Source of the DNA: Selaginella tamariscina
Lineage: Eukaryota > Streptophyta > Lycopodiopsida > Selaginellales > Selaginellaceae
DNA length: 64,000 nucleotides
Assembly (NCBI GenBank): GCA_003024785.1
Contig: PUQB01000005.1
Location: 601,217-665,216 of the forward strand
Direction: 5' to 3'
A program made the translations under genes and the position numbers. Position 1 is the first letter of the stretch; every line of letters begins with the position of its first letter. This document shows, piece after piece, positions 47,395-58,945 of the stretch. The notes beneath the pieces are model-generated. The model was not told where the DNA came from. It worked only from the letters and a program-made list of their open reading frames with translations, and did not search any database.

Positions 47395-47700
47395 GGTAGG
47401 TAAACTGCACGTATCACCAGACCTCCTCTCCCGAATAACGAGTGGTGAACCAGCAGAAACCGCCGATCTACTCGACATACTAGACGCTGACCTTTTTGGG
47501 ACAACTGTTGACCAAGGCACAGTACCACAAACCATCGAACCAAGGACCGGCCCGGACGTCCCAGAGTGGCAACAACCAAAACGGCACTACCTCATCAGCA
47601 GGTTACACAGACTCTCCAGCACATCGGTGACACATCGATAGAGCTTGGCTCGGAGGTGTTTACCGTTCCAGCTGATCGGGGATCAGCTCTACAAGCGAGG
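47395..47700 (+). pseudogene. R retrotransposon: RNase H-integrase linker
   Basis: Broken plus-strand frames, still recognisable as the end of RNase H (KLHVSPDLLSR-like near 47400), connect RT/RNase H to integrase. Frames on the opposite strand here are shadows. Confidence 0.5.
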
Positions 47701-48810
47701 GAGGGATGACATACCCTGGAGATGCCCACTAACCTAGGAAATCCCCGAGATTGTCGAGGCAACTCACGCAGGACTGGGGTAGGACACTTCGAGGGAGACA
47801 AAACAGCCAGGAAGATCCTACAGACTGGACTCTGGTGGCCAACAATCTTCCGGGACGCCACCAAGGTAGCAAGGAGCTGTACCGATTGTCAATGAATAGG
47901 CAAACCCACGGCAGGCCAAGGCATGGAGTACCACCCCTCGGCAGGAATGGCGACATTTGAGAAGTGGGGCCTGGACTTTGTAGGACCTATCAACCCAAAG
48001 GCCCACACAACACACTCTAGGTACATAGTAGTGGCAACGGACTACACCACAAAATGGGTAGAGGCAAAGGCACTCAAGGACGCAACGGCAAGACAGACAG
48101 CAAGGTTCATCTATACAAACATTTTGTTCAGATACCCACTAGAGCTTGTGTCCGACCAAGGGAGCCACTTCATCAACGAGACAGTCCGAGAATTGGTCAA
48201 GGCATTTGTCATCAAGCATCGCATGTCAACAACCTACTACCCACAGGGGAATAGATAGGCTGAGTCCATAAACAAGGTGCTGGTCACCATCTTGAGAAAG
48301 CTTTGCCACAGGGAACCCAAGCATTGGGAAGAAATGCTACCATTGGTGTTATGGGCGTACCGGACAATGTTCAAAACTTCAACAGGAACAACACCCTTCC
48401 AGCTAGCTTATGGTCTAGAGGCCATCATGCCATGGGAGTTCACCATACCCAGCTTACAGACAAGCCTGGGCCACAGGATCATGAACGAACCAGCGGCTGC
48501 GCGGAAAAGACTGGAACAACTGGAGCAATTGGACGAAGTACGATTTCTAACACAGTTGAGAGAGAAAATCGATAACAGCAGACCAAATAAGCTAGAAACA
48601 GGAAAAAAACTCCGAGAATAAAACCAGGGCAATGGGTATGGTGGTTCAAGAAACCACAGGCACTCCGGAAAAGCAAATTCCGACTAGGATGGAAAGGACC
48701 ATATGAGGTGCTAAAAACCTTCGACAATGGCACGATTCTCCTAGGGGCCAATGGGTAGCCGTTGCAACAGAAGGTTAACTGCAACCATCTCAAGCCATAC
48801 GTTCACCCAA
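47701..48810 (+). pseudogene. R retrotransposon: integrase
   Basis: The HHCC zinc site is visible in shifting frames (THAG, GHFEGDKTARK, then CTDC at about 47878-47889), with a stop right after. The core 47923-48258 has the first acid in GLDFVGP, the second in LVSDQGSHF, and the glutamate in AESINK just after a TAG at 48256-48258 that replaces the usual Gln. The frame 48277-48621 follows (LPLVLWAYRT), then a GPY/F-type end, FRLGWKGPYEVLK ... VNCNHLKPYV, to about 48800. There is no chromodomain. At least two stops and a frameshift make it inactive. Confidence 0.85.
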
Positions 48811-48849
48811 CAAGAACACTGGCTTGGAGGGAACAAGAGAGAGAGATAA

Positions 48850-51090
48850 ACCCCACGGGCCTTTGTGGCAAAAGCACAGTTGAAGTAGCGGCGTTAAGGA
48901 CCGTGGGAGGGGCCACCCAACGGGGGAGTGGGGACTCCAGTCCCACACAAGTGGCCAGCTCACAAGGTCACATGGTTCACAAGGGTGGACCACACGCATG
49001 AGCACGTAAAACGGGGCAATAATGGCAGGTGGCACCATGAATGCCCTAATTATGGCACATGGAAGGACGCACCAGCCGTATCCAGCGAGGTAGGCTGCCA
49101 CGTAGGCACCATCTTCGGAAAACAACAAGGGGTGAGCTAGGGCACGCCACTTTTCACAGGAAGATCGACCATTCCCTAGCAGCAAAGATGATGGAGTGGA
49201 CAAGGCAAAAACAAGCCGGTGACCATCCAGCACATCCAGGTGCGGTACGAAGGCTAGGATAGGAGCGTGGCGCTCGTAGCCCCTAGGTTCTCCAAATTTC
49301 AGGAGTTGATCAGTAGACCCAACGTGCGGAGGGTGCGAAAGCAAATGCGACTGCTTGGACTTTCGATGCCCATTGGGTAGAAGTGAGAAGCCCGGATTCG
49401 CAGCACGGGCCATCCAATTCATCCAGACCGTACAGCTGGAGACGGGGAAAACCAAGCGAAAGGAGCTGCGATTCAGGTTAAGCGGCTCTATGAGCTTCTG
49501 CATTGATTTCAACGAGTTGGCCGCAATGTTCTGTCTACCGGAAAATGGCATACTCCTGGACGACCTGGGGGAACCCAAATGCCAGTGGTTCCCCACCAAC
49601 CGAGATGAAATCGCAATGTCCCGACTCTCCATATAGGAAGGGGACGAAGTGGACGAGTTCCTAGCGCTTGTGGTGTTTATGTTCACCGGAAGGACAGAGA
49701 GGCAGGTCACCATGCGACTGGTGAGCGCCCTCTGTAGCGCCTGGGAAGGAGTCGTAGTGGATTGGTGGACTGCCTCAGGCACTACATGATACCAGCCCTG
49801 ACCCACGGCATCAACGGGATCCAGAAGGGAACCGGACAAAGGCTCATAATGGCGGGCCACCTCAGCGTGATGATCGCCGGATACTCAACCGAACCCCGAT
49901 TCTCCTACCGGAGCAATTCTACTCAGGCACCATCAAGGAATTGGGGGTAGGAGAACCAGCCAAACTGAAGAAGGGAAGCAGCCGGACAATCCGGGGTCTT
50001 CGCAAAAACGTGCGAGAGAAGACTCCCCTGCGGAGCAAGCCAGGGGAAGAGGACTGCGGGGAAAGGATCAGAGGGCCTCCACCATGATGTCCCCATCGGC
50101 AGCTCCAAGAGTAGAGGCCCACCAACCCAAGGCCTGCGGAACACGGGGGAGGGCCCTGTCGGCCCCTCACAAGCCAACGAAGTGAATAGCGAGGAAGACA
50201 CAAGCAACGTGCTAAAGGGGACGTACAAACACTTCAACGTGAAGGGGCTATAGACCTCAATAGTGCATATGCATCTGTCCAAGGCCTTCGGCCAAATCCG
50301 GAAGTCCATCGGTGTACAATGGGTTGGATCTCAAGGGGGTTACCGCGAAGCACAATGCAATAATACAGGAGCTCACGAATAACTACTGAACCGCTCAAAA
50401 GGAGGCCAGGAGTACTTGGACCAGCTCATCAAGGGAATTCAACTTTGGGACATCGCGGAGGCCGGGAGGAAGGCAAAGGAGACGTGTCAACAATTAACTG
50501 ACAGCTTGGATCAGCTACAAATCAAGTATGACCACATCAAAAGCTCCACGACCAACTAGGACGGGTTTGAGCAGGTCACAGCGGAGAAGGAGTGACAAGT
50601 TTTTGAGTTAGGATCCACACTTGAGTAGCGCGAAGTAGAGCTCAGCCAGGTTCACACAAGGCCACAGCCAAGGAAGAGCTGCACTAAGCCACCACCCAGC
50701 TCAAAATCATCCCCGCATCTTCCTCAGAGAGACCCACGCCCGAGTTGTACGGAGCTCTGGTGACCGTCCCTCCACTCGCGGAGCGCCAACCAGTCGAAGA
50801 ATTGTAGGACTCGGCACGGACCAGCTCCTGTTCCTTGCCGCAAAGAGTTGGGCCTGTAGCTGGGTGTGTACCTCTAGTTCCCTGATGGTCCACTCGCGAG
50901 AACGGGCGCAGGACCTGGAGGGTCAGCTCAAGCAGGTTCGGGAGCAACATGCAAGGTCCGAGGCAAAGCTCCGAAGGTGATTGCGCTATGGGAGGCGACC
51001 ATCACCACATTAAAGACCACGCTAGCTGCAACGAGAGCAAATTGCCATGTACCGAGAGTTCCAAGGGCAGATACCTAGGGCACATGGCCC
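48850..51090 (+). pseudogene. R retrotransposon: extra ORF after integrase (plus copy)
   Basis: This is the counterpart of 36790-38660. Conserved blocks include FQELISRPNVRRVRKQMRL (about 49293-49350), the frame 49355-49636 with FCIDFNELAAMF, VVFMFTGRTERQ (about 49668) and, near the end, RSEAKL (about 50960) and EQIAMYREFQGQI (about 51034-51071), directly before the 3' LTR. The middle (49960-50600) is Gly/Arg/Pro-rich, then Glu/Lys/Arg/Gln-rich as in a coiled coil. Because two diverged copies keep the same blocks in the same order and sense, it was once a real gene. A 356-codon frame on the minus strand (48790-49860) is a shadow. Confidence 0.65.
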
Positions 51091-51121
51091 GAGGACTTGC
51101 CAACGAATAAGTCCAGGCATT

Positions 51122-51795
51122 TGGTTGACAATGGCCCGACCCATCACACGACCAGCCGGTGAGACGTCACACAGCGCGGACGAGCGACGGGACAAAGTGC
51201 CGGATAAGGGAGGTACTTCAGGTACGGACTGATGACAATCGATGTTAGGCAGCGGTGTAAGGCGTAGATCCGATCGTCTGGACCAACTACTCAGGGTACA
51301 AAGAACAGCATGCGTGGGAAGGTGCATAAATGTGGCAGGCAGAACTCTGTCACCAGGGCAGACCAGTGGGAAGGCGCCACCTGTACTAGGGTCTAACGGT
51401 AGGTAACCCACTATATAAGCCGGAAGGCGGGTAGTGGGTCGGGGTCTTTTGGAGTCAGGTCTGCGTTTTATATCTTGCTCCACTGTCAGAAATAGTTTGT
51501 CTTAGACAAGCAATATATATCCATTTTCCTTTTTATTCACCTTACAAGCGGGTGTTCCCTGCTTGCCCACTCCTGGTCCCCGCAACACTCTCTGCCAGTC
51601 ATCTCAGTAGAATCCCCTTACCTATACACGAGCCCTCGCGCGTCCAGGTAGAGGCCATCAATACCTTCCATTACTTCTAAGGTAAGGCCCGACTTGCTGG
51701 CCAACCCCCGGGTTGGACGCCTCAAGCAACATCCTGGCGACCACTGTAGCTTCTTGAGAAGCACCACATCTGGCCTACGGAGTCCCCGACGACCA
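51122..51795 (+). repeat. R-family 3' LTR (plus orientation)
   Basis: It is 674 bp, TGGTTGAC...GACGACCA, follows the end of the extra ORF and has the TATATAAGCCGG box at 51413-51424. It matches the reverse complement of 36083-36762 closely. The flank GTGGG after it has no partner because the 5' part of this element is missing. Confidence 0.85.
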
Positions 51796-52801
51796 GTGGG
51801 TGACGAAGACAGGCTCCTCCTAGCTGTCCCTTGGGGGCCCGCTCCGTGGGACCAACCTGACAGCTGGTGGCATGGCTTACCTTAGCTGGACGGTATTCCC
51901 TCATCTAGTGATGATTGCGGCTCTGCCGTGTGCCCTGGCGGATTTCTCTTGTGGGGCTGATGCAATGCTGAGTCGTCCGATTGGCTGAACTCCTGGTGTA
52001 GAGGTTGCCTTATTGGCAATCGATGCCCCTCCCTACGGGGGCCTTCCGAATGAAGCTCTTCCTCCCCTCTTTCTGAGCAGCCACGGGTCCCCCGCCTTAC
52101 CCTGGTGGGTGACGGCAGCCCTAGGTTTCCTACCTTACGTCCGTCATGGTGTTGTCCACGCTGGACCTCCGGCTCACATCCCCCATCGCTATCCGTGTTA
52201 CTTTTGCCACCTCGAGATTCCTACCTCTGCCTCATGCCTACCCTTTCCTGGGGTTCTCCTGTACAGGGTTTCCTCCTTTGGGGGTACTCATCAAACACAG
52301 GTTTTGCTCTTTGGTGTGGTGGCTCATTATGGCCGTCACTTTCGCCTACGTTGAGAGGTGGAGGGCTTCCATGGTCCTGCCATTCATCCCATTCTGCATC
52401 GTAGGTCATTGTTGGGCAAAGTCACCCATTCGGGTGCTTCTCATTCCTACATGCTGCTGTGCCTGGACTACCGTTCGGACGTGCTGTGATTTCTTCATAT
52501 CCTTCTTCATCGTTGATAGCACACGACCACCTCTACCACTAGTGTGATGGGTTTACTGCTGCTCGAATTTACTTCGTTCCCTTGGGTACGAGAGGCAAGA
52601 GCCGATTGTGGCAACCGAGGTGCCTCGCTGCCTTCCACCAACCTCCCTCGGCCAGCCCGTCACATTCTCCTAGCCAGCTGATGCTCACTGATCTCTAATT
52701 GTTCGAACGAGTTAATCCTGGCTCTCCTTCGGGCTGCAACTCTACTTGCTATAGTGAACTCCATCCATGTGTACTACTTATCCCTCCGTGGTTGCCATAA
52801 A
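51796..52801 (-). pseudogene. R element: possible gag N-terminal region (minus)
   Basis: This lies between a plus-strand and a minus-strand R LTR. Read on the minus strand from the LTR at 52802 it shows broken frames rich in Pro, Gln, His, Glu and Arg (for example 52221-52409), as expected for an unstructured gag N-terminus. There is no diagnostic motif. Plus-strand frames up to 133 codons are also present and have no known motif. Confidence 0.35.
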
Positions 52802-53521
52802 TGGTCGTCGGGGATTCCGCAAGCCATATGTGGTGCTTCCTAGGAAGCCTTAGTGGTCGCCAAGACGCTGTGGATAATGTCCAACTCCGGGGGTCCAAAC
52901 CGGCAAGCCGGCCTTACCTCAGAAGTAATGGAAGGTGCTGAATGGCCTCTACCTGAACACCACGAGGGTCTGTGTACATGGTGGAGGGAGTTCTACTAGG
53001 GCCTTGCTAGGGTGGTTTGGCAGAGAGTGTTGCTCGGCCTAGGAGCGGGACAAGCGGGGAATCCCCACTTGTAAGGTGAATAGAAGGAGTATGGATATAT
53101 TTATAATGCCTGCCTGAGTACAAACTATCTCTGATAGGGGAGCAAAGTACAAACTATCTCTGACAGGGGAGCAAGATACAAGACATAGACTTGACTCCAA
53201 AAAGATCCAAAAAGACTACCAGCCATCCTACTTATATAGTGGGTCACCTAACCCTAGACCCTAGGTACATGTGCTGCTTCCTTACTGGTCTGCCGCCCTA
53301 TGATAGAGTCCTATATGTCTCATTTATGCGCCTCCCTCATGCGTGTTGTCTTGCGTACCCTAGGTAGTTGGTCCATACGATTGAATCTATGCCTAGTTAC
53401 GCCACCGCCTGACATCGATCACCGTCAGTCCATATCAGCGATACCTTTCTTATCCGGTGCTTCGTCCCGTTGCTTGTCCGTGCCGGCTGGCAGGTTGACG
53501 GTGTCAAACCACCGTCAACCA
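52802..53521 (-). repeat. R-family LTR (minus), second
   Basis: It is 720 bp, starting TGGTCGTCGGGG and ending CCGTCAACCA in plus-strand reading, with the TATATAGTGGGT box near 53233. A short phrase (TACAAACTATCTCTGA-AGGGGAGCAA) is duplicated in tandem at about 53119-53170. Confidence 0.82.
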
Positions 53522-53559
53522 GTTGTTTCAATGCCTAGTCCTAGGGGTCCAAGCTAAGG

Positions 53560-54141
53560 GCTTGACCTTTACCTCAAGGTAAATGGGAGGTGCTATGGTG
53601 GCCTCTACCCGGATGCCACAAGGGTTCGTGTACATGTGGGTTGGAGCTCTTGTCCGGTAGTGCTACTGCCAACTTGATGGAGAAGGAGAGGGAGTAGGGA
53701 GATATGGCAAGGAGGCAACATGAGACAAAAGAGATTGATATATATGTGTTGCTTGCCTTGATATAAGATGGCCCCTTCCCCAAAGAAGGTCGGAGCAAGA
53801 TACAATGAAGAAGATGAACTAGAAGGACCCCAACCCATTACTTGCCTTCGTCCTTAAATAGTGGGTCAACTGGCGCTAGGTCGTAGGCCCAAGTGACACT
53901 TCCCTACTGGTATGCCACCCTATGGCAGAGTCTTGTGCTATGATTTTAATGCACCTTCCTCACGCATGTTATCTTGAGTACCTTGGTAGTTGATCCAGAC
54001 AATCGGATCTAGCCGTTGTCAACACCGTTGGATAGCCATCACTGTTGGTCAGTACCCGTTGTACCTTCCCATCTCCACCATTCGTCCTTGTCACTCATTC
54101 ACTTTGGCTGGTAGTTTGATGGTGGTCAACCATCATCAACC
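53560..54141 (-). repeat. Older R-family LTR, truncated
   Basis: It matches the R LTR from the TTACCTCA phrase to the end (CATCATCAACCA at 54130-54141) with many differences and a replaced middle. The start with TGGTC is missing. Confidence 0.65.
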
Positions 54142-54199
54142 ATCTTTTGAAGTTTTTATCATACTACTTAAGTTTGTATAAGGTGGTAAAGCGAGTAAG

Positions 54200-55235
54200 A
54201 AAGATGGCTTATGGGTTAAATCTTTTTTTAAGATTTAAGTAATACACAATATGTTTTATGTTAATTTGTTCAAGCCATTTCATAAGAATGAGAAACATCT
54301 GAAGAGATACAATAATTTATATGTTTGCCTCTTAAACTAGTCGACAAGGAAGAGTACGAGGTAGAATCCATATTGAGGATGAGAAACATAAGTAAGCTAA
54401 AATATCTAATCAAGTGGAAGGGTTATCTAGGGTGCAAATCAACGTGGGAATCGTTGGAGAATCTACAAATTGCAATGGAGTTAATGAAAGAGTTTAAGAC
54501 AAGGTTTCAAGTTGATTATAATAAAGTTAAGGAATAAAACAAAGCTTTATTTTTTTTATTAACTTAGGGGTAGACATACAATATTAACTAAACACCTCCA
54601 ACATAAATTCTAGTTGAAGTAAAAAAATTAACTACTAGCTTATTGATTGTGTTTGGCTGACAAACTTTGCAGATATATAAATGTTTTCAGGTTACTTCAG
54701 TTGCATGCGATGCCTATGGCAATTGAGTTTACAACTTAATGAACGATAATTTTGAAGCACTTGGCTTTGTGTAATGCAAGAGGGGTAATGAAACTTAAGT
54801 GAACTTTTTATTAAATCCATATAGAGTGATTAACGTTAGTTTGTAATTAATTTCTTATAACTTATTATAATCTTGAAGTTAGTCGTAAATGGGAATGTTA
54901 ACATTTTCAAAGGTAGAGAGTATGTCATAATTTTTACTATGACTTTATTTTTTTTATTTTGGAGTTTAATTATTATTACCTACCAAGTTATATTAAAGAA
55001 CCCTAGATTTATAAGAAACATGCCTGCATAATGCAGTGATGATTTAATTGGGTGTCATTGAAAACTCTAAGTGAATCTAACACTTCCATTTAAAAAACTC
55101 TTTCCTAATTTAACATTTTCATTTAAATTTCTTGGTGAGTTTGATGTGTCAAATAAGGTTAGGAATACCCCTAGGGTTGACCTAACCTCATGTAATCCTT
55201 AGGAGTAGGTTTAGGGTTATGTTAAGGGTTGGCAT
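54200..55235 (+). mobile_element. Truncated chromovirus 3' end, probable autonomous partner of the LARD
   Basis: The order is end of integrase (54250-54320), chromodomain (54325-54537), 3' untranslated sequence, polypurine tract, then an LTR beginning TGTCATAATTTTTACTATGAC at 54923 and breaking off near 55235. From the pol stop onward it follows LARD copy A at 3580-4300 step by step (for example CCTCCAACATAAATTCTAGTT against CCTCCAATATAAATTCTAGTT). This links the non-coding LARD to a coding Ty3/gypsy chromovirus. Confidence 0.75.
54325..54537 (+). pseudogene. Integrase C-terminal chromodomain
   Basis: The open segment starts inside a frame (no Met needed) and reads EEYEVESILRMRN, then LKYLIKWKGYLGCKSTWES, then ENLQIAMELMKEF, the fold signature of a chromodomain with the conserved W-K-G-Y and T-W-E. 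Just before it in another frame is HNMFYVNLFKPFHKNEKH, which matches the H-P-V-F-H-V-S-x-L-K-P-x-H block of chromovirus integrases, so a frameshift near 54313 separates the two. In chromoviruses this module directs integration to particular chromatin. Confidence 0.85.
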
Positions 55236-55914
55236 TTTGGCATTATTGCACATTGATATGCAAAGTATAAGTTCTTACCATCTGCTTATTAATCACATAT
55301 TAATCATGTTCCTAAATAAGAAAGATTTCAACCTTCTTTTATATAAAACCTAATTCTAGGTAAGAAACATGCTCTTGCATTGGGTTTGTTTAATTTATGT
55401 TTGAATGTCAATCAGATTTGATGGATTTAGAATGACTTTTCAGAAAGCACAAGAGTCATAAATGAGTTCCGATGGTGATAGTTTTCTCATTATTTTTTTC
55501 GTCAAAATTATGTTATATCACAATGTCATGAACTCACTATATAATATTTTATTATGTTCTTTACAATTCAAAATTGCTATCTATCAATTAGAAGATGTAA
55601 TTTTGAAAAACTTTCTAGAAAGGAAGGTCATTTCTCCATTTTCATATTAAATATTATTTGTATGACATGCAATCACACTCTTTTTCATTGGATTTATTTC
55701 ATACATGTCAAAACTAGAACATGTGAATTGATTACGATGCCAAACATAGATTGAGCAACTTTGTAAAAAACATCAAAGTGAGTTTGACCTTCTTGAGGGT
55801 TTATTTATTTATTTATTTTTATTATTTACTTTTTCATATGAAGTTATTTGCAGGAATTGAGCATGAGGGAATACTTTAATTAAGGTTAATCCTATTCATG
55901 TTCTTTAGTTTGTG
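55236..55914. other. Unassigned AT-rich sequence
   Basis: Two overlapping frames of 62 and 66 codons (55462-55650, 55554-55754) have ordinary AT-rich composition and no motif. TTATT runs lie at about 55800-55825. Confidence 0.4.
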
Positions 55915-56830
55915 GTTGGGCTTATTATAAATATCATGTGCTTTGCATGTCATATGCCAAATCTTAAATTTAAAATTTATATATTCCAATTCCACAAATT
56001 CCTTTCAATTTTTAACAAATGTGTATTATTTATCTAACTATTTAAGCTTTAATTGGCTCTTCACTGAACTAGTTTGTGTGTTAATAATGTAATATTTATT
56101 ATTTCATGTCACACATGCTATATACATATGTCAAATGCTAAATTTTTTAAATTCTCTTAAATTTGGACTTTTTATTAGGCTCTATTTAAGTAGCTCTTCA
56201 CTAAGCTCTTTTTGTGCGTTAGTAGTGTAGCTACTATTACTTATCGTATATGCCACATGTTAAATCTTAATTTCACAAATTCCTCTGTAATAATTATTTA
56301 GCTTAAAAATGCATTATATGTACATTTATTATCAATAAAGATAGCTTCATAATATTTTCAACAAGTAGAATTTGGCATTTAGGATTTGGCACTTGAAAAT
56401 TTTATAAAGCTATCTTATTGATAATAAATGTACATATAATGCAATTCCAAGTTAATACTTATTACTATACTAATGCATAATAAAAGCTTAATGAAGATTC
56501 AATAAAAGCTTAATGCCAATTAAAGCTTATTATTAAAGCAAGCACAGGAATTGTGGAATTAAAATTTGACATGTGGCATATATGATAAGTAATAGTAGTT
56601 ACACTACTAACACATAAAAAAAAGCTTAGTGAAGAGCTACTTAGAGCCTAATAAAAAGTACAATTGCCAAAATTTAAGAGAATTTAAAGAATTAGCATTT
56701 GGCATTGGAATTTAGCATTTGATATATATATATATATATATAGCTTGTGTGGCATGAAATAATAAATATTACATTATTAATGCACAAATGACTTAAGTGA
56801 AGAGCCAATTAAAGCTTAAATTAAACCAAA
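55915..56830. mobile_element. Foldback-type element with long inverted arms
   Basis: The left arm (about 56035-56350) and the right arm (about 56395-56830) are reverse complements over some 300-400 bases. Examples are TTTAAGCTTTAATTGGCTCTTCACT (left end) against its complement at about 56795-56820, and ATGTACATTTATTATCAATAA against its complement at about 56415. Each arm consists of related modules of 100-120 bp (CACATGY-TAAATYTTAATTYCACAAATTCCT-like), with a third worn module at 55915-56030. It is AT-rich and without coding sequence. Confidence 0.75.
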
Positions 56831-57100
56831 GCTCCAACTAGTATTGTTTTGCTATTTTATTACTAAACACCATCGTAAGACAATAACAGTCAAAGCTGAG
56901 GTGGTCTATAAACAAGATGGTCATTTCTTAATAATTAGCAATTTTTAATATTAAAGGATAATATATGTTTAAAAAAAGAATATTCTTTAGAACATTCTAT
57001 TTTGTAATTAACCCTTTAATAAATTATAGCATTGGTGGATAAAATTGATAACATTATAAAAGTAAAAGGTATTAATATATTATATTTAAGATTACATGGG

Positions 57101-57676
57101 TGTTGAACAAAGAAAATCCTAACACTAAAGAAAACATAGTAGTGGTTGGCACTGTCAACCCGTAATAAAGGTCAAACAGAATAAGGAAAACGTGAAAAAG
57201 AATAAATATCGGACTTTAAAAGGTTGGTAAAGGGCAAGGTATGTAGTAGGTAGCAGAATTGTGGATCCCATTACAGTGCTGAGAAATGAATAGTATACAT
57301 CAAAATAGAGAAATAGGTAAGAGAAGACATATTGAGAGTAAGATAAAACTTATATTATATCTGCACACGACACATAATACAATATAAGTATACTCAGGAT
57401 GCCCTCCTAGTCCTAAACTGGCTTTACTCCCGTTCCTGTACTAGCAGTTATTGTAACTTCCTCCTAGCCTTATCTTATTAGTTATCATAACTCCTTCTAA
57501 TCCTTATCTTGATGTGCCATACTTCATCTTCAACATTGTATTACAATAGTAAATCTATCATATTATGATAGTGACTCGTAATTCTGTATTTCCATCTGAC
57601 TCTTGTTTTTTTCACAAATATACTTTTTTTAGTGTTTTTCCCATTATATGCTAGATGACTAACTACAATCCTAACA
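57101..57676. repeat. Possible solo LTR (copia-like) inside the miniature Z copy
   Basis: The stretch begins TGTTGAAC and ends TCCTAACA, giving TG...CA ends with TGTT/AACA inverted tips and a length of 576 bp, between the Z tail and the palindromes. No clear target duplication is seen (ATGGG against CCCCC) and no second copy exists in the window, so the call is weak. Confidence 0.3.
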
Positions 57677-57695
57677 CCCCCCCCCCCAAAGAGTG

Positions 57696-57745
57696 GTGGG
57701 CGGGATTAATCCCGCCCAGGGGTGGCAGGATTAATCTTACCCCAC
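57696..57745. repeat. Palindrome pair (array 3)
   Basis: One near-perfect unit (GGGCGGGATTAATCCCGCCC) and one worn unit (GGCAGGATTAATCTTACC), preceded by an 11-12 base C-run. Confidence 0.85.
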
Positions 57746-57756
57746 TTCCTTGCCTC

Positions 57757-58080
57757 AAATATGTGTGTGTGTGACAAAAAGAGAAATATAAAGAACTTAT
57801 AAAATATAGATAAACATGTATATATATATACAATTGTGTGTGTGAGAGAGAGAGAGATAAAGAAATTACATATATACAAATACACACGTACATATACATT
57901 CAAAAGTGTGTATTTGAGAGAGAGCTAAAGTAATTATACAAATACAAATACACAGGTACATACACATACAGTTTGTGTGTGTGTGTAAGAAATAAATAAA
58001 TAAATAATATTATATATATGTATATGTATATACAGGTGTGTGTGTGTCTGTGAGAAAGATACATAAATAAATTAAATTAT
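57757..58080. repeat. Microsatellite-rich block
   Basis: Short (GT)n, (GA)n and (TA)n runs alternate with a repeated phrase of the type GAGAGATAAAGAAATTAYAYAATACAAATACACA. Confidence 0.75.
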
Positions 58081-58439
58081 ACAGATAGCACCGGAAAATG
58101 TAAACCCCTAATTTTTGTCATTTTTAAGGTAAAAAACATCTCTAGAAAACAAGCCTTTGTTTTTGTAAAAAGCAGTTAACATACTAGGGGTCGAACATTG
58201 ATTTGTTTTTTTACATAGTTAATATACCTTGTAATATTATTTTGTTTTTACCCTTGTTTTTAACCTTGTTTATACAGTAATAATTTCTGTTTGTTTTCTA
58301 TATAATTTATTTTATTTAATTTTAAATTTATTTATTGATTTTAATTGTACTTAATAAAAACTCTTTAACTTTCATTAATTAAATTAAAAATAATAAACAT
58401 TATTGATTTCTGGTGATCTCTCTGTGAATCCCCTCTCTC
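58081..58439. other. Unassigned AT-rich sequence
   Basis: No gene, repeat or element end is recognised. It lies between the microsatellite block and the 3' side of the macro-domain gene and could be its 3' flank or intron. Confidence 0.35.
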
Positions 58440-58503
58440 TCACACACACCAGTCCACCTTTCGGAAGCGTTTCTTCATGTGTGGTTCTGCATCAACGAGG
58501 CCT
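58440..58503 (-). other. Possible last exon of the macro-domain gene
   Basis: On the minus strand a good acceptor (TTTCTTTTCTTGCAG) is followed by a 64-base stretch that in one frame gives GLVDAEPHMKKRFRKVDWCV and a stop. It does not resemble the usual macro-domain C-terminus, so it may belong to a different transcript or be chance. Confidence 0.25.
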
Positions 58504-58799
58504 CTGCAAGAAAAGAAACTAATGTAAACAGGATTCACCAGTTATACTGTGTGTGTATAGCTAGATAGATAGATATGCTATTATAATATTATTGCAGTAA
58601 GCACAAGCCTATACGTATCAATCCTGATATATATGAATGCATACACATCTAGAGTACATGTATGTATGCTATATAGGAATATATATAATAGGACTCGGCT
58701 GAAAACTGTTGTTCTTTTAAGCTACATGTCTTGTGTTCTTCTCTCGTGTGTGTGTGATAACTGACCAAAACATATTAGATAAAAGAAAGCCATTGTACA

Positions 58800-58932
<133 letters not shown>

Positions 58933-58945
58933 TTGCGAGCTTTAC

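Larger units (their letters stand above)
56937..57745 (-). mobile_element. Miniature Z-transposon derivative (reverse)
   Basis: In plus-strand order it is the reverse complement of the Z tail (56937-57100), then about 580 unrelated bases, then two palindrome units at 57696-57745. The transposase gene is missing. Tail and palindromes keep the relative order of the larger copy, in reverse, so it looks like an internally deleted, non-autonomous relative. Confidence 0.65.

Noticed and set aside
48790-49860. 356-codon frame on the minus strand, the longest in the window
   Set aside because: It lies antisense to the R extra ORF, whose plus-strand blocks are conserved in the second copy. The antisense protein has no recognisable motif, and GC-rich sequence favours long shadow frames.
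52013-52547. Overlapping plus-strand frames of 99-133 codons between two R LTRs
   Set aside because: No motif; the minus-strand reading fits better as decayed gag of the adjacent LTR, though that is also weak.
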